Shown: positions 15,673 to 23,767 of the stretch, piece by piece | Layout of the letters: each line of letters starts with the position of its first letter | How positions within the stretch are numbered: position 1 is the first letter of the stretch | Notes under the pieces: model-generated | Database searches by the model: none | The model's input: the letters and a program-made list of their open reading frames with translations, nothing else | Told to the model about the DNA's origin: nothing | Source: Bacillota bacterium | Lineage (GTDB): Bacteria > Bacillota > Clostridia > Lachnospirales > CAG-274 | NCBI GenBank assembly: GCA_017460805.1 | Contig: JAFUAF010000024.1 | Span: 1-32,415 of the forward strand | Reading direction: 5' to 3' | DNA: 32,415 nucleotides | Made by a program: the position numbers and the translations under genes

Positions 15673-15722
15673 GCGGCGGCTTGTCTATAGACTATGTATT
15701 GCATCTTTGGGCAGGCTGCTGC
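15673..15722 (+). other. Intra-operonic long-range hairpin between patA and the aldehyde dehydrogenase gene
   Basis: GCGGCGGCTTGTC (15673-15685) can pair with the segment ending GGCTGCTGC (15709-15722) through about 13 positions, several of them G-U, around a 23-base loop. There is no following T-run, so it is not a standard terminator. The 115-bp gap is otherwise empty. It may stabilise processed mRNA or adjust expression of downstream genes. Confidence 0.4.
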
Positions 15723-15769
15723 TTATATTGAAACATAAAAAGAAATTTTCGGAAAGGGAATGAGTGTTT

Positions 15770-17251
15770 ATGGAGTTGAAACTTAATTATATAGACGGTG
15801 AATGGAAAGAAGCCTCGGGCGGCGGTAAACGAGAAGTAATAAACCCCGCAACGGGAGAATTACTTGCCTATACCACGGAAAGTACGGAAAATGATACAAA
15901 AGAAGCTATTGCCGCAGCGAAAAAATCGTTCTACAAAACAAGACAGTGGCGTGATACGGATGGCCAGGACAGATCGGATATGCTGCTTAAAATAGCGGAT
16001 ATAATGGAAAAATACAAGGATGAATTGGCAAAACTCGATACACTTGACAACGGCAAGCCTTTAAGAGAATCCGAAGGCGATGTAAGTGATGCAATACATT
16101 GTTTCAGATATTATGCAGGGCTTATAACTGCGCCAAGCGGATATACTTACGAGGTAAATAACGGTTTCGGGAAAATGCACTCATATACCGTTGCCGAGCC
16201 TGTTGGTGTCGTTGGTCAGATAACACCGTGGAATTATCCGCTGCTTATGTCGGTATGGAAACTTGCTCCCGCTCTTGCAGCGGGAAACTCGGTGGTTTTC
16301 AAACCCAGTTCAAACTGTCCTCTTTCTACGGTAAAATTATTTGAGATATTTGAAGAAGCGGGGCTTCCGAAAGGCTGTGCAAATCTGGTTCTCGGTTCGG
16401 GCGGCTCGGTAGGCCATACTATTGCCGCTTCACCCGATGTGGATATGGTGACTTTTACGGGGTCAACAAAAGTCGGACAGTCGATAATGTCCGATGCCGT
16501 GGGCAATCTTAAAAAGATAGGCCTTGAACTTGGAGGCAAATCGCCCAATGTGATATTTGCCGATACAGATATTGACAGTGCTGTGGAATGGGCTATGATA
16601 GGTACATTTTTTAACCAGGGACAGGTTTGTTCGGCTTGTGCAAGAATATATGTACAGGAAGAAATACACGATGAATTTGTAGAAAAATTGGTAAAAAAGG
16701 CTGAAGCAATGACCATAGGCAACGGACTTGATAACCCCGATATAGGTCCGTTAGTTTCGGAAAGTCAAATGAACAAGGTGCTTGGCTACATAGAAAAAGG
16801 CAAGGCAGAGGGCGCAAAACTTATGTGCGGCGGTTACAGGGTGACCGACGGAGAACTTGCCAAAGGATATTTTGTAAGACCTGCGGTTTTTGATAACTGC
16901 ACACAGGATATGACGATAGTAAAAGAGGAAATATTCGGCCCCGTATGTTCGATAGTTACTTTTAAAACAGAGGAAGAGGCAATAGCTATGGCAAATGATA
17001 CACAGTACGGTCTTGCAGGGGCGGTATTCACAAATGACAGCGCAAGGGCAATAAGGGTTATGAAAGAAATTCGTGCAGGCATTATGTGGATAAATTGCTG
17101 TGAGCCCACATTCAATCAGGCTCCATGGGGCGGTTATAAAATGAGCGGTATCGGCAGAGAACTGGGGGTATACGGTCTGGAAGAATATCAGGAGATAAAG
17201 CAGGTCAATATCAATCTTGATAAAGGCGTGCTTGGATGGTATGAAAATTAA
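15770..17251 (+). CDS. Aldehyde dehydrogenase, probable 4-aminobutanal dehydrogenase
   Basis: This 493-aa NAD(P)-dependent aldehyde dehydrogenase has GQITPWNYPLLM and FKPSSNCPLS (cofactor and substrate region), FTGSTKVGQ, the general-base Glu in LELGGKSPN, and the catalytic Cys in NQGQVCSACARIY. Late motifs are KEEIFGPV and GGYKMSGIGRELG. These are the betaine-aldehyde/aminobutyraldehyde dehydrogenase group. In context it oxidises the 4-aminobutanal made by PatA to GABA. The ATG at 15770 is preferred over a GTG at 15764 because of its spacing to GGAAAGGGA. Betaine-aldehyde activity cannot be excluded from sequence alone. Confidence 0.9.
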   Translation: MELKLNYIDGEWKEASGGGKREVINPATGELLAYTTESTENDTKEAIAAAKKSFYKTRQWRDTDGQDRSDMLLKIADIMEKYKDELAKLDTLDNGKPLRESEGDVSDAIHCFRYYAGLITAPSGYTYEVNNGFGKMHSYTVAEPVGVVGQITPWNYPLLMSVWKLAPALAAGNSVVFKPSSNCPLSTVKLFEIFEEAGLPKGCANLVLGSGGSVGHTIAASPDVDMVTFTGSTKVGQSIMSDAVGNLKKIGLELGGKSPNVIFADTDIDSAVEWAMIGTFFNQGQVCSACARIYVQEEIHDEFVEKLVKKAEAMTIGNGLDNPDIGPLVSESQMNKVLGYIEKGKAEGAKLMCGGYRVTDGELAKGYFVRPAVFDNCTQDMTIVKEEIFGPVCSIVTFKTEEEAIAMANDTQYGLAGAVFTNDSARAIRVMKEIRAGIMWINCCEPTFNQAPWGGYKMSGIGRELGVYGLEEYQEIKQVNINLDKGVLGWYEN

Positions 17252-17272
17252 AATGTTATGGAGTGAGATATT

Positions 17273-18637
17273 ATGTTAAAAAAAGAAGATCTGCCAATTA
17301 TTGTCACGGGAAAAGTTCCGGGAGAAAAAGCAGCAAAACTGCTTGAAAGAAGAGATAATGCGATCCCATCGGCACTTTGCGGAAAGACATACCCTGTGTG
17401 TATTTCAAAGGGCAAAGGTGCGTTGATAGAGGATGTTGACGGAAACAGGTTTCTGGATTTTATAGGCGGTGTAGGCGTTCTTAATATCGGCTATTCCAAT
17501 GATGAAGTCATTGAAGCGGTAAAACAACAGTCGGAAAAATATTTTCATTGCATTTTTAATGTTGTTGCACACGAAGGATATATCGAGCTTTCGGAAAAAC
17601 TCAACGAATTAATGCCTTGCAGAGGCAAGGAGAAAAAAACATACTTTGCAAACAGCGGAGCAGAAGCGGATGAAAATGCAATAAAAGTTGCCAAGGCTTA
17701 TACGGGAAGAAAAGGTATAATATGCTTTTCGGGAGCTTTTCACGGCAGAACGAATCTTGCAATGGCTCTTACGGCAAAGAAAGCGTATTCAAAAGGTATG
17801 GGACCGTTTCCATCGGATATTTACCGTGCCGAATACCCATATCTTTACAGAGCGCCAAAAGGCTTTTCAAGAACCGAAGCCATAGATTATTATTTGGAAA
17901 AACTTACCTGTCTTTTTGATGAAGCTGCACCCTCAAGTGATATAGCGGCTATGATAATCGAACCAATTCAGGGTGAGGGCGGTTTCATTCCCGCACCTAT
18001 CGAATGGGTAAAGGCTGTCAGAAAAATATGTGACGATAACGGTATTTTAATGATAGCTGATGAGGTACAGTGTGGTAATTGCAGAAGCGGCAGATATTAC
18101 GCAAGTGAATACTGGAAAGAAGCAGGAGCAGCACCGGATATTATAACAACAGCCAAATCTTTGGGGGCAGGCCTTCCTATAAGTGCAATAACGGCAAGCA
18201 AAGAAATTATGGATAGCGTTCCTGCGGGTACGATAGGCGGAACATATTGCGGTAATCCTCTTTCCTGTGCTTCGGCTTTAAAGGCGATGGAAATATATAA
18301 ACGTGATAATTACGCAAAAAAAGCTGAAGATATTGGTTTAAAAGTAAGGTCATTCTTTGAAGAACTTATGAAAGATAATGAGGAAATAGGCGATATACGA
18401 GGTATCGGTTCCATGCTCGGTATTGAGTTTGTTAAAACCAAAGAGGGAAAAGAGCCTGCTTCTCAACTTGTATCGGACATTATTGCAAATGCTTTGCAAA
18501 ACGGTCTGCTGCTTGAAAATGCAGGAAGTCACGGTAATGTTATCAGATTTCTTTCACCGCTTTGCATAAGTGACGAACAGCTTGAAACGGGCCTTGAAAT
18601 ATTTAAAAAGTCTTTTATGCAGGCAAAGGAGAAATAA
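17273..18637 (+). CDS. gabT: 4-aminobutyrate (GABA) aminotransferase
   Basis: This 454-aa class-III PLP enzyme carries FLDFIGGVGVLNIGY, FANSGAEADENAIK, FSGAFHGRTNLAMALT, EPIQGEGGF, IADEVQCGNCRSG and the PLP lysine in TTAKSLGAGLPIS. These fit GabT-like enzymes, which convert GABA and 2-oxoglutarate to succinic semialdehyde and glutamate. It is distinct from the first class-III enzyme of the operon, so each handles one of the two amino groups of putrescine. It is separated from the dehydrogenase by 21 bp and from the next gene by one base. Other omega-aminotransferase substrates (beta-alanine, 5-aminovalerate) are possible. Confidence 0.87.
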   Translation: MLKKEDLPIIVTGKVPGEKAAKLLERRDNAIPSALCGKTYPVCISKGKGALIEDVDGNRFLDFIGGVGVLNIGYSNDEVIEAVKQQSEKYFHCIFNVVAHEGYIELSEKLNELMPCRGKEKKTYFANSGAEADENAIKVAKAYTGRKGIICFSGAFHGRTNLAMALTAKKAYSKGMGPFPSDIYRAEYPYLYRAPKGFSRTEAIDYYLEKLTCLFDEAAPSSDIAAMIIEPIQGEGGFIPAPIEWVKAVRKICDDNGILMIADEVQCGNCRSGRYYASEYWKEAGAAPDIITTAKSLGAGLPISAITASKEIMDSVPAGTIGGTYCGNPLSCASALKAMEIYKRDNYAKKAEDIGLKVRSFFEELMKDNEEIGDIRGIGSMLGIEFVKTKEGKEPASQLVSDIIANALQNGLLLENAGSHGNVIRFLSPLCISDEQLETGLEIFKKSFMQAKEK

Positions 18638-18638
18638 A

Positions 18639-19769
18639 ATGAATTTTAATTATTATTTGCCTGTAAACCTGATATTCGGATGCGGTGTAATTGAAACAGC
18701 GGGAAATGTCGCAAAAAAATACGGCATTAAAGCCCTTGTTGTAACAGGAAAAGCGAGCACTAAAAAAACGGGACTTCTTGACAAAATTATCACGATTTTA
18801 AAAAAATCGGAAATATCAAGTGTTTGTTTTGATGAGGTTGAACCAAACCCGCTGACCACAACAGCACATAAAGCAGCCGAAATAATAAAAGCCCAAAATT
18901 GTGATATGGTTATCGGTGTCGGCGGCGGAAGCATAATGGACTGTGCAAAAGCTGCTGCATTTATTGCTTGTAATGACGGAGATATAAACGATTATATTTT
19001 TAACAAAAAAACAAGCGAAAAAGCATTGCCTGTCATTCTTATACCAACGACCTGCGGTACGGGAAGCGAGGGCAACGGATTTGCTGTACTTACAAATCCC
19101 GAAAACGGTGATAAAAAATCATTGAGATGCAATGCCATAGTTCCGAAATCATCTATAATTGATCCCGATTGTATGAAAACAATGCCCAAACACATACTTG
19201 CATCTGTAGGATTTGATGCGCTGTGCCATAACATAGAAGCCTATACATCAAAAATTGCCCAGCCATTTACCGATATATTGAGTTTATATGCCATAAAACT
19301 TATTTCCGATGATCTTGTAAATGTATACAACGACCCGGATTATGCAGAGGGTTGGAACAATATAACTCTTGCAAGTACGATAGGCGGTATGGTCATAAAC
19401 ACGGCAGGTGTAACTCTCGCTCATGGCATGGAACATCCTGTAAGCGGATTGAAAAATGTTGTTCACGGAAAAGGTCTTGCAGCTTTGACACCTGTTGTAA
19501 CAGAAGCATCTTATGTCGGAAATACAGCAAAATATACGCAAATAGCAAAAACTATGGGCGGAAATGAAGCTGCCGATTGTCCGAGAATAATAAGAAAACT
19601 TTTAAAGGCTATAGATTTGGAATGCACTCTTTCCGAACTCGGTATACAGGAAAAAGATATTCCTTGGCTGACTGAAAACTGTATAAAAGTATCATCAGCG
19701 AATATAGCAAATAATCCCGTTGTATTCTCATACGAGGAAATTGTGGAACTGTATAAAAAATCATTATAA
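18639..19769 (+). CDS. Iron-type alcohol dehydrogenase, probable succinic semialdehyde reductase
   Basis: This 376-aa group-III (iron-containing) alcohol dehydrogenase has the nucleotide loop GVGGGSIMDCAKAAA, IPTTCGTGSEG, and metal ligands Asp in GFDALCHNIEAY and His residues in LAHGMEHPVSG and VVHGKGLAAL. The start at MNFNYYLP follows AAAGGAG one base after gabT; a longer upstream frame is only overlap. In this operon the likely substrate is succinic semialdehyde, reduced to 4-hydroxybutyrate with NAD(P)H. That balances the NADH from the aldehyde dehydrogenase and is a common anaerobic GABA route in clostridia. No later 4-hydroxybutyrate gene (CoA transferase, dehydratase) is in the window. 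Confidence 0.88.
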   Translation: MNFNYYLPVNLIFGCGVIETAGNVAKKYGIKALVVTGKASTKKTGLLDKIITILKKSEISSVCFDEVEPNPLTTTAHKAAEIIKAQNCDMVIGVGGGSIMDCAKAAAFIACNDGDINDYIFNKKTSEKALPVILIPTTCGTGSEGNGFAVLTNPENGDKKSLRCNAIVPKSSIIDPDCMKTMPKHILASVGFDALCHNIEAYTSKIAQPFTDILSLYAIKLISDDLVNVYNDPDYAEGWNNITLASTIGGMVINTAGVTLAHGMEHPVSGLKNVVHGKGLAALTPVVTEASYVGNTAKYTQIAKTMGGNEAADCPRIIRKLLKAIDLECTLSELGIQEKDIPWLTENCIKVSSANIANNPVVFSYEEIVELYKKSL

Positions 19770-19772
19770 TTT

Positions 19773-19802
19773 TGCAAGAACGCGGGCTGAAACTTGCATT
19801 TT
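19773..19802 (+). terminator. Terminator of the polyamine/GABA operon
   Basis: TGCAAG and CTTGCA pair around a 14-base loop and are followed by TTTTATT, immediately after the alcohol dehydrogenase stop and just before the next promoter. The stem is short, so termination may be partial. Confidence 0.5.
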
Positions 19803-19806
19803 ATTC

Positions 19807-19835
19807 TTGACAAACATCCGATAAAATGATATTAT
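19807..19835 (+). promoter_or_regulatory. Sigma-A-type promoter of the ATP-grasp operon
   Basis: A perfect TTGACA, a 17-bp spacer, and TATTAT. The predicted start is near 19842, so the RNA begins at or just before the leader hairpin. Confidence 0.8.
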
Positions 19836-19844
19836 AATTGCATA

Positions 19845-19886
19845 ACGAGGGTGTTTCGTCTGTATAGACGGGGCATCTTCGTTTTT
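19845..19886 (+). terminator. Leader attenuator-like terminator of the ATP-grasp operon
   Basis: ACGAGGGTG (19845-19853) pairs with CATCTTCGT (19874-19882) using two G-U pairs. It encloses a perfect inner hairpin CGTCT-GTAT-AGACG and is followed by TTTTT. It contains GGGGCATCTTC, identical to the arm of the P-II leader hairpin. It sits between the promoter and the first gene, so it would act by attenuation. Confidence 0.7.
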
Positions 19887-19920
19887 GCTTTTAGAGCAAT
19901 TTACGAAAGGAGTGTTTGAT

Positions 19921-21237
19921 ATGGCAGCAGACGGATTATACAAGTATTCGGAACAGATAAATGAATTATTGGCACGTTACGGCGTCAAATTTGGGATATA
20001 TAAAAATAATGTGTTCAAAGAGCAGCTTTTTCCGTTTGACACTATACCGCGAATTATAGAAAAGGCGGAATTTGACTGTCTGGAGCGTGGTTTGAAGCAG
20101 AGAGTTACGGCACTTAACGAATTTATAAAGGATATTTATTCCGATAAAAAGATAATTCGTGACGGTGTTGTACCGGAGGAATTTGTTTATTCGGGCAGCG
20201 GCTATCTTGTACAGTGCGAGGGCGTCTGTCCGCCAAAGGGTGTATATACGCACATTTCGGGCATTGACCTTGTGCAGGGCGAAGATAAAAACTGGTACAT
20301 ATTGGAAGATAACCTGCGCATACCGTCGGGTGCGTCTTATCCTATGATAGCAAGGGACATTTGCAGAAGAAGTTCACCTGCGACCTTTGAAAAATATCAT
20401 ATAGAGGACAACAGAAATTATGCAAAACTTCTGCGCAGAACAATGGACTATGTAAACACGGGCGGTCATACGGTGATACTTTCGCCCGGCAGATACAATG
20501 CCGCCTATTTTGAACATTCCTATCTTGCTGAGCAGACGGGCGCACACCTTGTAACGGGCAGTGAACTTACGGTCGAAAACGACAGATTGTATTTCATAGA
20601 TTATTCGGGCAAAAAAGAACAGGTCGGTGCGGTTTACCGTAGGATCTCGGACGAATACCTCGATCCGATGAACTTCAATAAAGAATCCGTTATCGGCATA
20701 CCGCATATTTACGATATTTACCGAAAAGGCAATGTTGCACTGATAAATGCACCCGGGAACGGTGTTGCCGATGATAAGGGCATATATTATTTTGTGCCCA
20801 AAATGGTCAAGTATTATTTAAACGAAGAACCTATTTTGCAGAACGCTCCCACATACCTGCCCTATTATGAGAAAGATATGAAATATGTGCTTGATAACAT
20901 AGATACGCTTGTTTTGAAAGATGTTGCGGAAGCGGGCGGTTACGGCGTAGTATTCGGCAGCAAAATGACAAAGACGGAAAAAGAAGAATTCATTGCACTG
21001 CTCAAAAGAGAACCGCGCCGATTTATTGCACAGGAAGTTATTGATTTTCTTGATATAGATATTTACGATGACGGAGAAATTGTGCCGAGAAAAGCCGATT
21101 TAAGGGCTTTTGTGCTTATGGCGGATGAACCGCTGGTATGGAAAAGCGGACTGACAAGGTTTTCGAGAGACCCCGATTCATTTATAGTAAATTCTTCACA
21201 GGGCGGAGGCTTTAAGGACACTTGGGTATTAAGTTGA
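19921..21237 (+). CDS. Circularly permuted ATP-grasp amidoligase-type protein
   Basis: This 438-aa protein starts at MAADGLYK behind GAAAGGAG; an in-frame ATG at 19885 lies in the terminator and is rejected. It matches the circularly permuted ATP-grasp family (about 480 aa): DKKIIRDGVVPEEFVY, ISGIDLVQGEDKNWYILEDN, RIPSGASYPMI, EAGGYGVVFGSKM and RRFIAQEVIDF. The family is predicted to join a carboxylate to an amine using ATP. Comparative-genomic work from Aravind's group grouped it with alpha-E and transglutaminase-fold partners as a peptide or amide synthesis system. Here both partners follow. The amine may be a polyamine or GABA given the neighbouring operon; that is inference. Confidence 0.88.
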   Translation: MAADGLYKYSEQINELLARYGVKFGIYKNNVFKEQLFPFDTIPRIIEKAEFDCLERGLKQRVTALNEFIKDIYSDKKIIRDGVVPEEFVYSGSGYLVQCEGVCPPKGVYTHISGIDLVQGEDKNWYILEDNLRIPSGASYPMIARDICRRSSPATFEKYHIEDNRNYAKLLRRTMDYVNTGGHTVILSPGRYNAAYFEHSYLAEQTGAHLVTGSELTVENDRLYFIDYSGKKEQVGAVYRRISDEYLDPMNFNKESVIGIPHIYDIYRKGNVALINAPGNGVADDKGIYYFVPKMVKYYLNEEPILQNAPTYLPYYEKDMKYVLDNIDTLVLKDVAEAGGYGVVFGSKMTKTEKEEFIALLKREPRRFIAQEVIDFLDIDIYDDGEIVPRKADLRAFVLMADEPLVWKSGLTRFSRDPDSFIVNSSQGGGFKDTWVLS

Positions 21238-21294
21238 CGAGACATAGGGAAAAGTCCCCGCAGTCTCAAGAATAATTGAATAGGAGGCGGTAAT

Positions 21295-21990
21295 ATGGCA
21301 ATTTTATCATTTTCAAACAGTGACAGACTATATTGGCTGGGGCGGTACAGCGAAAGAGTTTATACAACATTACGGTCATTTGCAAAACATTTTGATACCA
21401 TGATAGACCTGAAACCCGAGGAATACGCCGATTTCTGCAAAAGACAGGATATTCCCAATATCTACACATCTAAAGAGGATTTTTCAAGGCGATATTGTTT
21501 TGACGAAAACGACCCAAACTCGATATACTCAAACCTTATGCGTGCTTATGATAATGCAATAGTCCTGCGGGAGGAAATAGGCAGCGAAACTTTGGCGTAT
21601 ATTCAGCTTGCGGTCTACGCAATGAACAAGGCAAAAATCTCCGAGGCCCCTCTTTTGGAACTACAGAAAGTTGTTGACAATATTGCGGCATTTTGGGGAA
21701 TGGCGGATGACAGAATAGACGAAGCAAACGTGCGCAGTATTATAAAACTCGGCAAGCGTGTTGAACGTATTGACTTGTATGCAAGAATGAATGCAAGTCC
21801 CGATGAGATAAGGCGAGAGATACACAGATTAAGTGTGAGGGTGCCGCAGACAGGTCTGAAATACTCCACCTCCGTAATAGTACATCTTAACTATATGGCA
21901 GAAAAGACTGAATTGGACTATCCAACCATTGTAAAAGAAGTGGAATCACTTATAGATTTTACGGAAATAAGACCTGTAATAGGCTTATAG
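21295..21990 (+). CDS. Alpha-E domain protein, partner of the ATP-grasp ligase
   Basis: This 231-aa mostly helical protein begins with the family hallmark FSNSDRLYWLGRYSERVYTT, seen in alpha-E (DUF403) proteins. These occur next to, or fused with, circularly permuted ATP-grasp enzymes and are thought to assist them. No catalytic residues are known to me. It is somewhat shorter than the usual 300 or so residues. The start follows GGAGGCGG. The 57-bp gap after the ligase gene is the widest of the operon's first half. Confidence 0.85.
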   Translation: MAILSFSNSDRLYWLGRYSERVYTTLRSFAKHFDTMIDLKPEEYADFCKRQDIPNIYTSKEDFSRRYCFDENDPNSIYSNLMRAYDNAIVLREEIGSETLAYIQLAVYAMNKAKISEAPLLELQKVVDNIAAFWGMADDRIDEANVRSIIKLGKRVERIDLYARMNASPDEIRREIHRLSVRVPQTGLKYSTSVIVHLNYMAEKTELDYPTIVKEVESLIDFTEIRPVIGL

Positions 21991-22004
21991 GATGATGATG
22001 CGGT

Positions 22005-22784
22005 ATGAAAAAATTAAATTTCAGCTATCATATGCAGCTTACATTTGAATATCCCGTAAGGGATCATCATTTTACTTTGCGCTGTTTTCCGCCAAACGAT
22101 GCAAGACAGCAAATTCTGACCGAAAGCATAGAGATTTATCCAAAGCAATACAGCAGCACGCAGACCGATTCTTTCGGCAACCGCTGTATTTACGGAACTG
22201 CATCTTGGGAACATAATTATTTTGCCGCAGATGTAAACGGACAAGCCGTTATAGATAAGGATAAAAACATAACGGAAGATGCATACAAAACAGGCTTATT
22301 CAGATATTACACAGAGCTAACACGACCCGGAGAAGGTATAATGGGGTTTTACAATAAAATAAAACGGTCGGGACATCCTTTGGAAACAGCAAAACATTTT
22401 ATGGATAAACTGTTTGAGAACTTTGTGTATGAACAAGGCGCAACAAACATCTCCACAACAGCGGAAGAAGCGTTTTTACTTGGTAAAGGTGTATGTCAGG
22501 ATTATGCGCATATTCTTATTTCACTTTGCAGGCTCGAAAAATTACCCTGCCGTTATGTTGCGGGTATGATGACGGGAGAGGGAGCAACACACGCTTGGGC
22601 AGAGGTATTTGACAACGGAGTATGGCATCCGCTTGACCCGACACACAACAGGCTTGTTGATGATACCTATATAAAAATTTCATCGGGCAGAGATGCTAAG
22701 GACTGCACAATAAATCAAGGGGTTTTTATTGGCGGAGGAAAACAAAAACAGGAAGTAAAAGTTACAGTAGAGGAAATATTATGA
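22005..22784 (+). CDS. Transglutaminase-fold (papain-like) protein
   Basis: This 259-aa protein has a bacterial transglutaminase-like N-terminal beta region (about 1-90: YHMQLTFEYPVRDHHFTLRC) followed by the catalytic core. The Cys is in GKGVCQDYAH, the His in GATHAWAEVF and the Asp in HPLDPTHNR, so the Cys-His-Asp triad is intact. In ATP-grasp/alpha-E clusters such proteins are predicted to hydrolyse or transfer amide bonds, for example trimming the ligase product. No signal peptide is visible, so it acts in the cytoplasm. Its 3' end overlaps the next gene by four bases (ATGA), showing translational coupling. Confidence 0.9.
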   Translation: MKKLNFSYHMQLTFEYPVRDHHFTLRCFPPNDARQQILTESIEIYPKQYSSTQTDSFGNRCIYGTASWEHNYFAADVNGQAVIDKDKNITEDAYKTGLFRYYTELTRPGEGIMGFYNKIKRSGHPLETAKHFMDKLFENFVYEQGATNISTTAEEAFLLGKGVCQDYAHILISLCRLEKLPCRYVAGMMTGEGATHAWAEVFDNGVWHPLDPTHNRLVDDTYIKISSGRDAKDCTINQGVFIGGGKQKQEVKVTVEEIL

Positions 22785-23767
22785 GTAAAATTGTTGATAA
22801 AATATTGACAGTCGCAAGCGTTCAGCTTCCCGTTGATGAAGAACTGAAAATAAAAAAACACCGCATAATGCCGTTTGATTCGGATGCAAAACTGCTTGAA
22901 AAACACGGCAGGCGTATAAGCATAGTTACAGGCATACACGGCGATGAACTGGAGGGACAGTATGTCTGCTTTGAACTGTCAAGGCGTATATCGGAACATC
23001 CCGAATATCTTAAAGGCGTTGTGGATATATACCCTGCAATGAATCCTTTTGGTATTGACAATATAACAAGGGGCATACCTGCGTTTGATTTGGATATGAA
23101 CCGTATATTCCCCGGAAACCATAACGGAGATATGAATGAGCATATTGCCGCAGAAATAATAAAGGATATCGAGGGCACAAGTCTTTGCCTTGATATTCAC
23201 GCAAGCAATATTTTTTTGACGGAAGTGCCGCAGATAAGAATAAATACATTGCATAAGGACAAACTTGTTCCCATAGCCATGAAGTCCAATGTTGATTTTA
23301 TATGGGTACACGGCGCAAGCACTGTGCTTGAATCCACCCTTGCTTACAGCCTTAACAGCCGCGGCATAAACACACTTGTTGTTGAAATGGGCGTTGGTAT
23401 GCGCATAACCAAAGAATACGGCGATCAGCTTGTTGACGGTATCTTTTCGCTTATGAAAGACATGGAGATATGGTCGGGCGAAGTGTCCGAGGTACGCAGA
23501 CCGATTTTAAGCAACGATGAAAGCGGAAATGATGTTTATTATCTTAACGCACCTTTTTCGGGGATTTTTTTAAAAGAAAAAAATCACGGTTGTATCGTAA
23601 AAAAAGGTGATATTATAGGCAGAATTGTAGATCCTCTTTCGGGCCGGCTGCTTTGTGAGATAACTGCACCGGGCGACGGTTGGCTGTTCACCATAAGAGA
23701 ATATCCCGTTGTTGAGGACGGTTCGCTTATGGGAAGAATTTTAAAACATACGGAGGTACAGGCATGA
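22781..23767 (+). CDS. AstE/AspA-type zinc deacylase
   Basis: This 328-aa protein belongs to the succinylglutamate desuccinylase/aspartoacylase (M14-like) family. The first zinc ligands are in GIHGDELEGQY (His and Glu), a conserved arginine region is DLDMNRIFPG, and the second His is in LCLDIHASN. C-terminal residues about 255-328 form a hammerhead/lipoyl-like beta domain (KKGDIIGRIVDP). It would hydrolyse an N-acyl or amide bond, releasing an amine or amino acid. It overlaps the transglutaminase gene by ATGA at its start and its inactive-looking paralogue by four bases at its end. Confidence 0.9.
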   Translation: MSKIVDKILTVASVQLPVDEELKIKKHRIMPFDSDAKLLEKHGRRISIVTGIHGDELEGQYVCFELSRRISEHPEYLKGVVDIYPAMNPFGIDNITRGIPAFDLDMNRIFPGNHNGDMNEHIAAEIIKDIEGTSLCLDIHASNIFLTEVPQIRINTLHKDKLVPIAMKSNVDFIWVHGASTVLESTLAYSLNSRGINTLVVEMGVGMRITKEYGDQLVDGIFSLMKDMEIWSGEVSEVRRPILSNDESGNDVYYLNAPFSGIFLKEKNHGCIVKKGDIIGRIVDPLSGRLLCEITAPGDGWLFTIREYPVVEDGSLMGRILKHTEVQA

